Positions 58,105-64,000 of a stretch of DNA of 64,000 nucleotides are shown in pieces (within the stretch, counting starts at the first letter, position 1; every line of letters begins with the position of its first letter). The stretch is from contig JAIUMI010000007.1 in assembly GCA_022565665.1 (NCBI GenBank), forward strand, positions 55,553 through 119,552, read 5' to 3'. The notes under the pieces are model-generated. The model saw only the letters and a program-made list of their open reading frames with translations, had not been told where the DNA came from and did no database searches. Made by a program: the position numbers and the translations under genes. This stretch comes from Glycocaulis sp. (GTDB lineage Bacteria > Pseudomonadota > Alphaproteobacteria > Caulobacterales > Maricaulaceae).

Positions 58105-59040
58105 ATGAGCACAAATCTTCCCACCCTGAGACAGCTTCAGTTCCTGATCGTCCTTGCCGAGCATGGCAATTTCAGCCGTGCCGCCGAGGCCGCCCATGTG
58201 ACCCAGCCCACCCTGTCGGCGGGCATCAAGGAGCTTGAGGGCTGTCTTGGCACCACGCTGGTGGAGCGGGGTGCGCGCGGGGCGAGCCTGACGCCCGCGG
58301 GCGAGGCGGCGGTGTCGCGGGCGCGCACCATCCTCACCGAGGCCGAAGACCTGGTGCATGCGGCCCGTGCCGCCGGAGAGCCGCTGACAGGCCAGTTCCG
58401 GCTCGGGGTCATCCCCACCATCGCGCCCTTCCTCCTGCCGCGCGTCCTGCCGGCTCTTGGCAAGGCGTTTTCCGGGCTGGAGCTGTTCCTGCGCGAAGAC
58501 CTGACCCATCGCCTCATTGAGGCGCTGAAGGAGCGCCGGCTGGATGCCGCCCTCATCGCGCTTCCCTACGAGGCTGCCGGTATCGAGACGCGCTCCATTG
58601 CCATGGACGAGTTCCTGTTCGCCGCGCCGCAGGGCCACAAGCTGGCGAACGAAGCGCACCTCAAACCGGCGATGCTGGCAGACGAGCCCCTATTGCTGCT
58701 GGAAGATGGCCATTGCCTGCGCGATCATGCACTGAGCGTGTGCAGTGCAAGCCAGAGCGCATCCGGGCCGGGCGCGAGCCGGGCCGATGCCGCGCGCTCG
58801 GACTTTGCCGCCACCAGCCTGCATACGCTGGTCCAGATGGTCCGGAGCGGGCTGGGGGCCACGGTATTGCCGAGGCTGGCCGTGGATGGCGGGCTGGTGG
58901 ACGGGCTGGGTCTGTCGGTGCGGCCCTTCGACCCGCCGGTGGCAGGCCGCGAGATCGGCATGGCCTGGCGGCGCGGTTCGGCGCGGGCGGATGAGGCGGC
59001 GCGTCTGGCCGACGCGGTCAGGGATGCGCTGAAAGGCTGA
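58105..59040 (+). CDS. oxyR: LysR-type peroxide sensor OxyR
   Basis: 311 residues. LysR helix-turn-helix at the start (A-R-A-A-E-A-A-H-V-T-Q-P-T-L-S variant), ligand domain with the redox pair C204 in E-D-G-H-C-L-R-D-H-A-L and C213 in S-V-C, the spacing of E. coli C199/C208. Peroxide joins them by a disulphide and switches on catalase and peroxiredoxin genes. No catalase gene lies next to it here. The gene downstream, uppP, is unrelated. Confidence 0.95.
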   Translation: MSTNLPTLRQLQFLIVLAEHGNFSRAAEAAHVTQPTLSAGIKELEGCLGTTLVERGARGASLTPAGEAAVSRARTILTEAEDLVHAARAAGEPLTGQFRLGVIPTIAPFLLPRVLPALGKAFSGLELFLREDLTHRLIEALKERRLDAALIALPYEAAGIETRSIAMDEFLFAAPQGHKLANEAHLKPAMLADEPLLLLEDGHCLRDHALSVCSASQSASGPGASRADAARSDFAATSLHTLVQMVRSGLGATVLPRLAVDGGLVDGLGLSVRPFDPPVAGREIGMAWRRGSARADEAARLADAVRDALKG

Positions 59041-59113
59041 CGCTTTACGTCGGTGCAAAACTTGCATGGAATGGTTCAGCCGGAATCGTATCTGAGCTCT
59101 GCGGAGACGTGTC

Positions 59114-59923
59114 TTGACCCTCACCCTTCTCATCCTGATCGCCATCGTTCAGGGCCTGACAGAGTTCCTGCCCGTCTCCTCCTCCGCCCATCTGATCCTC
59201 GCCCCGCTCGCCTTCGGCGTGGAGCCGCAGAGCGTGCTGATCGACGTGATGGCCCATATCGGCTCGCTGCTCGCGGTCTTTGTCTATTTCCGCAAGGAAA
59301 TCTGGCAGGTGATCACCGGCGTCCTGGCCTGGTTCTCCGGAAAGTTGACGCCGGGGGGGCGGCTGGCTCTCCTGGTGCTGATCGCCACGCCGCCGGTCAT
59401 GATTGCCGGCGCGGTGCTCTATTTCACCGGGCTGATGGACCATGTGCGCTCGCCTGCCGTGATTGCAGGCGCGACGCTGGTGTTTGCCCTACCGCTCTGG
59501 CTGGCGGACAGATATGGCCCGCGCGTGAAGACGGTGGACACGCTCACCTACAAGGATGCGGCCGTTATCGGACTGGCGCAGGCCGTGGCCATGATCCCCG
59601 GCTCCAGCCGTTCAGGCCTGATGATGACGGCGGCGCGCATGCTGGGCGCGGAGCGCTCTGCCGCCGCCCGCTTTGCCATGCTGTCGAGCATTCCGGTCAT
59701 TGCCGCGTTCGGGCTTCAGTCCGGCATTGATCTGGCGCGCGGGGAAGACCCCGGCGCGAGCCTCATGGACGGGCTCCTCGCGGTTGGCCTGTCCTTCGCG
59801 GCGAGCCTTCTGGCCATCCACCTGCTTTTAAAGCTGGTGGACCGGTTCGGCTTCCTGCCCTTCGTGATCTACCGGATCGCGCTGGCGCTGGCGATCATCG
59901 CCGTGCTGGTCTGGGTGGTGTAG
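59114..59923 (+). CDS. uppP: Undecaprenyl-diphosphatase UppP/BacA
   Basis: 269 residues, multi-pass. Marks: Q-G-L-T-E-F-L-P-V-S-S-S-A-H-L (motif 1) and I-P-G-S-S-R-S-G-L-M-M-T (motif 2, P-loop-like phosphatase site). TTG start at 59114 with GGAG upstream; no ATG gives the full motif 1. Recycles undecaprenyl phosphate for cell-wall lipid carriers. Confidence 0.96.
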   Translation: MTLTLLILIAIVQGLTEFLPVSSSAHLILAPLAFGVEPQSVLIDVMAHIGSLLAVFVYFRKEIWQVITGVLAWFSGKLTPGGRLALLVLIATPPVMIAGAVLYFTGLMDHVRSPAVIAGATLVFALPLWLADRYGPRVKTVDTLTYKDAAVIGLAQAVAMIPGSSRSGLMMTAARMLGAERSAAARFAMLSSIPVIAAFGLQSGIDLARGEDPGASLMDGLLAVGLSFAASLLAIHLLLKLVDRFGFLPFVIYRIALALAIIAVLVWVV

Positions 59924-59926
59924 CCC

Positions 59927-60889
59927 CTACTCGGCCGCCGCAAACTGACCGCCCCTGCGGAAGCGGTAGAGATAGGTCGGCACGATGGCTTCCACCGTGT
60001 CACCTTCGATGCCGAGATCGGCGAGCGTTCTTGCGCCCTCGCTGACCACATTATCGCTCTTCAGCAGCGTCACCTGATCGCGGGTCAGGACGGTCGGCAC
60101 GAAGGGGATGGCGCCGGCTATCTCGCCGGCAAAGCCGATGGCGTAGGCGGCAAACCACGGCACCGGAACCAGAAAGCGCGGACGCTGGATCGTCGCCAGC
60201 ATATACTCCATCAGCTCCCTGAAACTGTAGGTGCCCGGCCCGCCCAGCTCATAGGTCTCGCCCCTTGCGGCATCGCTCTCAAGCGCGGCGCGGACCGCCT
60301 CGCCCACATCACCGGCCCAGACCGGCTGGAAGCGCGTCTTTCCGCCGCCGATCAGCGGCAGGGCCGGTGCATAAAGCGCCATCTGGGCAAAGCGGTTGAA
60401 GAAGCTGTCTTCGGCGCCAAACACGATGGAAGGGCGCAGGATCGTGGCGGTGGGCACCGCTTGTCTCATGGCGGCCTCGCCTTCGGCCTTGGTGCGCGCA
60501 TAGCCAGACTTGCTATTTGCGTCCGCGCCGATGGCCGAGACATGAACAAGGCGGGTAATCCCGGCGGCTTTCGCGGCCTCGGCAATATTGGCAGCGCCCT
60601 GCGCCTGGATGGAGCGGAAGGTCTGGCGGCCGCTTTCTGCCAGAATGCCGGTGAGGTTCACCACGCCGGACGCCCCCTCGACCGCGCGCGCGACGGAAGC
60701 AGCATTGCGCACATTGGCCTGCACCAGCTGGATCTGGCCCACCGACCCGATAGGTTTGAGCTCATGGGCGATGTGGGGCAGGCGCGTGGCCACCCGCACC
60801 CGGTAGCCCGCTTTCACCAGCGCGCGCACCGCATAGCGCCCGATAAAGCCCGAACCGCCGAAAACAGTGATCATCTCGTCGCGCAGCAT
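59927..60889 (-). CDS. NAD(P)-binding extended SDR, complex I NDUFA9-like
   Basis: 320 residues. Starts I-T-V-F-G-G-S-G-F-I-G-R-Y, nucleotide fold; H-V-S-A-I-G-A-D and Y-A-R-T-K-A-E-G-E mark the (atypical) active region; L-R-P-S-I-V-F-G-A-E-D follows. The set matches the NDUFA9/39-kDa subunit family found in alphaproteobacteria. Start ATG 60889 chosen (AAAGGG upstream); a longer frame to 60982 adds unconserved residues. Confidence 0.9.
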   Translation of the reverse strand: MLRDEMITVFGGSGFIGRYAVRALVKAGYRVRVATRLPHIAHELKPIGSVGQIQLVQANVRNAASVARAVEGASGVVNLTGILAESGRQTFRSIQAQGAANIAEAAKAAGITRLVHVSAIGADANSKSGYARTKAEGEAAMRQAVPTATILRPSIVFGAEDSFFNRFAQMALYAPALPLIGGGKTRFQPVWAGDVGEAVRAALESDAARGETYELGGPGTYSFRELMEYMLATIQRPRFLVPVPWFAAYAIGFAGEIAGAIPFVPTVLTRDQVTLLKSDNVVSEGARTLADLGIEGDTVEAIVPTYLYRFRRGGQFAAAE

Positions 60890-60997
60890 GGTGTTTGCCC
60901 TTTGCCTGCCAGCCGTCCGGCGAGGGGACGGCGGATAACCTGTACCGGTGCCCGGTAGACCAAATTCGCGCGCTGTTGGCAACGCCGCATACCCGCG

Positions 60998-61026
60998 TTG
61001 ACACCGCGTGCGCGTGGATTTATCAC
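60998..61026 (+). promoter_or_regulatory. Candidate promoter for tRNA-Leu
   Basis: TTGACA, 17-base spacer, TATCAC, ending 25 bases before the tRNA. The -35 box is perfect, the -10 has two mismatches. Confidence 0.55.
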
Positions 61027-61051
61027 CGCGCCTCCGACGCCTTCGACATAT

Positions 61052-61138
<87 letters not shown>

Positions 61139-61227
61139 TCTTTCTCAGCCTAACTCGCTGAAAACGCATGTAAAAACCTTGAATTGGCCGCACCATAGGT
61201 ACAAAATCAGGTGCAAAAAGCGGTCCA

Positions 61228-62685
61228 ATGAGAGTGAAATTGCGTAATCTGAAACTTCTCCCTTCCGGCAAATATCAATTCCGTCGGGTCTGGCCCGCGG
61301 ATGTTCGTGCGGCAGCGCCTGAGCTGCCCCGTGAACTCAAGCGGACCTTCGAAACCTCCTGCCGGAACACAGCGATAAGGATAGCCACGCAGCTCGACAT
61401 CGAGTTCGAACGGACGAAGCGTGAGGTCCGACGTCAGCTCGTCCTCGGCGAGCCGGAATGGAAGATTGCTCGACGTGTAGCCGATTGGTTGGCGCGAGAG
61501 CGCCGGTTTCTAGACCACGTCAATCTCGCGATCGAGTTCGACGATGTGAACGGCGTCCCGGAAATTGCGGAGATCACACAGGCAGAGTTCGAGATCGAAA
61601 GGATCCTTGAAGGGGCCCGAGCCCGCACTGGCGTGAACAAGGCGGGCCATCCGATTGAGCTGACCAAAGAGGAGCAATTCAAGATCGAAGCGCTCCAAAC
61701 AGGCAAGCCACCAAAAGTGGATTTGTCGGTATCGGGCGCTTACGAAATCTATTTGATGAACCACTTGCGCGGCAAAGAGGACAAGGCCGCAAAGGTATCC
61801 GTCGACCAGTTTATTGAATTTGCGGGAGATATTGCCCTTTCGGAAATTGCCCGCCTGCAGATCACCGAGTGGATTGCCTATCTCGCCAACACCCGCAAGC
61901 AGGCCCCTGGAACTCTTCGCAAGCGCCTCACCATGATGAAGGCGATCTTCAATTATGCGGTCGATCAGGAGCTGGTGGATTGCATCAACCCATTTGTGAA
62001 AGCCAAACTCCCAAAGGGTTCCGAGGTGCAGGTAGTCGACCGGCTTCCATTTCACAGCGTTCACCTTGCTGCAATTGACGAGTATCTTGCGACCTCGCGT
62101 GTTCGGGATGAAACCCGCCACCTCATCACGCTCCTGAAGTTCACGGGTTGCCGACCGAGCGAAATCGGCGGGCTGAAAGTCGAGGATCTGGCACTTGATC
62201 GGGAGATCCCATTCCTGCATGTCCGATGGACCGACGACCGCCGACTGAAGACGAGGCAATCGGTTCGAAGGGTTCCTCTGATCGGAGCGGCCCTGGATGC
62301 CGCGAACTCCTTGTCTGTCGGGCGCCGTCAGGGTTGGCTGTTTCCTTCGCTCGCCCCATCATCAGGCGACGCGAACGACAATCCCGCAATGTCCTCTCGC
62401 GTGAACAAGGCCATTCGGGCTGCGGGCATTCATAAGAGCCCCAGCCTTGTCCTATATAGCTTCAGACACACCATGGCGGCGGCGCTGGATCAGTCACCCG
62501 GGATCACGCAGATCACACGCGACCGGGTCCTTGGCCGGGGAAAGCCGGACAATTATGGAAGCGCAGAGCAGCCACTTCAGGTGTCACTTGAGGCGCTTCA
62601 AACTGCCATTCCTTTGCTCGGTCAGGTCGACGAAACGCTCTACTCACCTGAGCAACTGGTCATCAAGCCAGAGCCTAAGGGCTAG
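61228..62685 (+). CDS. Tyrosine-type site-specific integrase next to tRNA-Leu
   Basis: 485 residues. N-terminal phage-type domain (Y-Q-F-R-R-V-W-P-A-D-V), a core-binding SAM-like domain at about 165-265, then the catalytic domain with R309 in F-T-G-C-R-P-S-E-I, R413/H414 in Y-S-F-R-H-T and Y443 in K-P-D-N-Y-G. The usual G-H before the tyrosine reads G-R-G-K-P, so the second H/W is atypical. Likely catalysed integration into tRNA-Leu(CAG). The gene is the left boundary of a foreign segment. Confidence 0.92.
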   Translation: MRVKLRNLKLLPSGKYQFRRVWPADVRAAAPELPRELKRTFETSCRNTAIRIATQLDIEFERTKREVRRQLVLGEPEWKIARRVADWLARERRFLDHVNLAIEFDDVNGVPEIAEITQAEFEIERILEGARARTGVNKAGHPIELTKEEQFKIEALQTGKPPKVDLSVSGAYEIYLMNHLRGKEDKAAKVSVDQFIEFAGDIALSEIARLQITEWIAYLANTRKQAPGTLRKRLTMMKAIFNYAVDQELVDCINPFVKAKLPKGSEVQVVDRLPFHSVHLAAIDEYLATSRVRDETRHLITLLKFTGCRPSEIGGLKVEDLALDREIPFLHVRWTDDRRLKTRQSVRRVPLIGAALDAANSLSVGRRQGWLFPSLAPSSGDANDNPAMSSRVNKAIRAAGIHKSPSLVLYSFRHTMAAALDQSPGITQITRDRVLGRGKPDNYGSAEQPLQVSLEALQTAIPLLGQVDETLYSPEQLVIKPEPKG

Positions 62686-62701
62686 CGTCTGGCTAACGCG
62701 T

Positions 62702-63061
62702 TTAATGGAACTTGCTGGATGTGTGGACGCTACGCCACAGCGAGACGACCTGGGACCAATACCGGGCGTGGTTGAACCTAACGGGTGAACCACCGCGCTC
62801 GAACCTCGAGCCCCGCTTCAACATTGCGCCGACCGCAACCGCCCCGTTCGCGGTATACGACGGCGACGCCCGATCCCTCCAGTTTGGACGCGCGGGCATA
62901 GTCTCCGGCACGAAGATGGCTTGTATGGCCTGGTGCGTATCCTCGGTCACGTAAAGTTCGGCGTTCTCGCCATCACCCCGTGGACCTTCGCTCCCCCATG
63001 CAAGAGCGGGTGACGAGACCAGGGCGATGGCGGAGAGGCTGGCGAGGATGAGACGGATCAT
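62702..63061 (-). CDS. Doubtful small secreted protein, perhaps chimeric
   Basis: 119 residues with a good signal peptide (M-I-R-L-I-L-A-S-L-S-A-I-A-L-V-S-S-P-A-L-A). Beyond about residue 55 the frame lies antisense to the SRAP remnant, so the second half is probably not real protein. May be the 5' part of a gene joined to other DNA by deletion. No family recognised. Confidence 0.35.
   Translation of the reverse strand: MIRLILASLSAIALVSSPALAWGSEGPRGDGENAELYVTEDTHQAIQAIFVPETMPARPNWRDRASPSYTANGAVAVGAMLKRGSRFERGGSPVRFNHARYWSQVVSLWRSVHTSSKFH
62719..62900 (+). pseudogene. Broken SRAP/YedK (SOS response-associated peptidase) 5' fragment
   Basis: ATG 62719 starts M-C-G-R-Y-A, the invariant SRAP N-terminus with the catalytic Cys2. 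After that the homologous sequence continues in another frame: R-H-S-E-T-T-W-D-Q-Y-R-A-W, then L-E-P-R-F-N-I-A-P-T-A-T-A-P. So an indel lies near 62730-62740. Family resemblance ends about 62900, and the rest of the domain, about 150 residues, is missing. No stop needed: frameshift plus truncation make it non-functional. Confidence 0.75.
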
Positions 63062-63103
63062 GAAGTGACTCCATCGGCTGGCACTGGATCTAGTGCCAGA
63101 GGA

Positions 63104-63790
63104 TCATACTGGCCTCACGTGCCTGCGGTCTGCTGCACCTGCTAGCAGATCCCTTGCTTCAGCTAGACGCCCGGGATCGAGCTTGGCGTATCTCAGGGTC
63201 ATCTCGATACTGGAATGGCCCATCCACTCCTTGACCAGGAGCAGGTCGGAGGTCTTGGCGTAGAGGCGTGTGGCGCAGTCATGGCGGAGAATGTAGGGGA
63301 TGAACTCCGGGTCATCATCGTGGCCCATAGAGCGGCGCAGCCACTTCCAGACCCAGCTGACACGATCTTTCGTTGCCCAGCAAAAAGGTTCATCCAGGCT
63401 ATTCTCGCATCGAAGCGCTTGTCGTTCGAACGCCTCCTCAGCGCGAGGTGTGAGGGGTAATATGCGGGGCTTACCGCTCTTGGTCTTCCAGACCCGAAGC
63501 CGGTCGCCATAGCGATCCGCCGCCCTTAAAGCACGTGCTTCACTTGGCCTGAGACCTGTGTCCATAAGGAAGGCGAAATAGGCCGACCAGCTAGGCCCGG
63601 CTGGGAAGCCATCGGAGCTGTTCCGCTTGGCAAAGTCGTCGAAGCGGTCACGGAAAAGCCGGATGATCTCGTCGCGTTCGTAATCGGACAGGACCCTGAT
63701 ACGCGCTGTCTCCTGCTTCCTCGGGAAACGGAACTTGGGGCGTTCAATGCCTTTGCCGACCCTTGTTCCGATGACATCGTTAAAGGCTAC
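63104..63790 (-). pseudogene. Second tyrosine recombinase, C-terminal part cut by an insertion sequence
   Basis: Reads leftwards. Catalytic domain is intact: T-G-L-R-P-S-E-A-R-A-L (Arg), Y-I-L-R-H-D-C-A-T-R (R/H), W-M-G-H-S-S-I-E-M-T-L-R-Y-A (H and Tyr). Upstream, in frame to about 63790, F-N-D-V-I-G-T-R-V and R-F-P-R-K-Q-E-T are still integrase-like, but there is no start codon in front and the sequence then passes into the IS end. A start at 63565 would give only the last 153 residues. It is thus a disrupted gene. Confidence 0.82.
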
Positions 63791-64000
63791 TGACCCAGCC
63801 CCCTGATCCGGGCCGTGAGTTAGTAGAGTCTGTTCGCCTTTCTTTCTGGGTTGATGTGGTTGGTCAAGGCCCGTTGAGCGGAGCTTGCGCGTAGCTCAAG
63901 CGAGCCGGGCCGGGGGTGACGGGTTCGCTCGGCGTAGACACGGGGCGCAAGCCCACCGAGCGCGGTGTGCGGACGCTGGGTGTTGTAGTCGATCCTCCAC
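63791..64000. mobile_element. IS3-family-type insertion sequence, one end only
   Basis: The end TGACCCAGCCCCCTGATCC starts at 63791, looks like an IS3-family terminal repeat, and lies 29 bases outside the transposase stop. The rest of the element runs past the window edge, so the other repeat and target duplication cannot be seen. Confidence 0.75.
63820..64000 (-). CDS. IS3-type transposase, C-terminal end
   Basis: About 60 residues before a TAA at 63822-63820: W-R-I-D-Y-N-T-Q-R-P-H-T-A-L-G-G-L-A-P, the usual integrase-core end of IS3 OrfB transposases, followed by a basic tail. Upstream part is outside the window. Confidence 0.88.
   Translation of the reverse strand, partial: WRIDYNTQRPHTALGGLAPRVYAERTRHPRPGSLELRASSAQRALTNHINPERKANRLY

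Noticed and set aside
63526-63777. Minus-strand 83-codon frame next to the second integrase
   Set aside because: Another frame carries integrase-like residues continuously over the same bases.

Overview
The window is GC-rich and tightly packed. It carries the core gene sets of an alphaproteobacterium, most likely a marine member of the Maricaulales/Hyphomonadaceae group (placement inferred, not tested). Supporting signs are an F1-only ATP synthase operon in the order atpH-A-G-D-C, ribosomal proteins L21 and S16 with long C-terminal extensions, a TonB-receptor locus, the NAGGN osmolyte genes and dgcA/dgcN-type D-glutamate genes.

Layout. 1-6.7 kb: 3' end of priA, a parDE toxin-antitoxin pair, then atpHAGDC with a small YHS-like cysteine protein between atpD and atpC. 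6.8-17.2 kb: a small membrane protein, then a long leftward block rplU-rpmA / GNAT / obgE-nadD-egtD-rsfS-rlmH-envC-ctpA-polysaccharide deacetylase-rppH. 17.5 kb: tRNA-Ser(CGA). 17.6-28.7 kb: an XRE-cupin regulator diverging from a six-gene rightward operon (TonB receptor, membrane-anchored serine hydrolase, DgcA, DgcN, YkvI-like permease, class A beta-lactamase-like hydrolase), closed by a convergent D-aminoacylase. I read this as a scavenging system for D-amino-acid (D-glutamate) peptides. 28.9-33.7 kb: the NAGGN osmoprotectant trio. 33.7-44 kb: mixed housekeeping and lipid genes (EAL phosphodiesterase, TesB, aminotransferase, DUF4197, amidohydrolase, MEST-like hydrolase, lycopene-cyclase-like protein, isoaspartyl peptidase, MAPEG, SDR). 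44-48.6 kb: the ffh-rpsP-rimM-trmD-rplS operon, split by a GIY-YIG-type nuclease-like gene and a palindromic repeat. 49-61 kb: M20 dipeptidase, an AT-rich HEPN-type (ApeA-like) gene that looks acquired, gshB with a gamma-glutamylcyclotransferase-like partner, orphan tadE/tadG, a DAACS symporter, oxyR, uppP and an NDUFA9-like dehydrogenase. 61.05 kb to the end: tRNA-Leu(CAG) followed at once by a tyrosine integrase, a broken SRAP/YedK remnant, a second integrase cut by an IS3-type element, and the IS running off the end. This is the edge of a decaying integrated island.

How the genes work together. In the 18-28 kb locus the outer-membrane receptor, two periplasmic serine hydrolases, a permease, a racemase/N-acetyltransferase pair and a deacylase form a complete take-up, cleave, import and convert chain. 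The regulator/receptor intergenic region and the D-aminoacylase promoter region share an ATTTCTC-YTATC-RG motif. The D-glutamate genes yield N-acetyl-L-glutamate, and the next block makes the glutamine dipeptide osmolyte NAGGN, so a metabolic link is conceivable. Three compound palindromic (REP-like) elements of about 100 bp sit in intergenic gaps at 46.4, 48.7 and 53.7 kb. No CRISPR array, rRNA or replication origin was seen.
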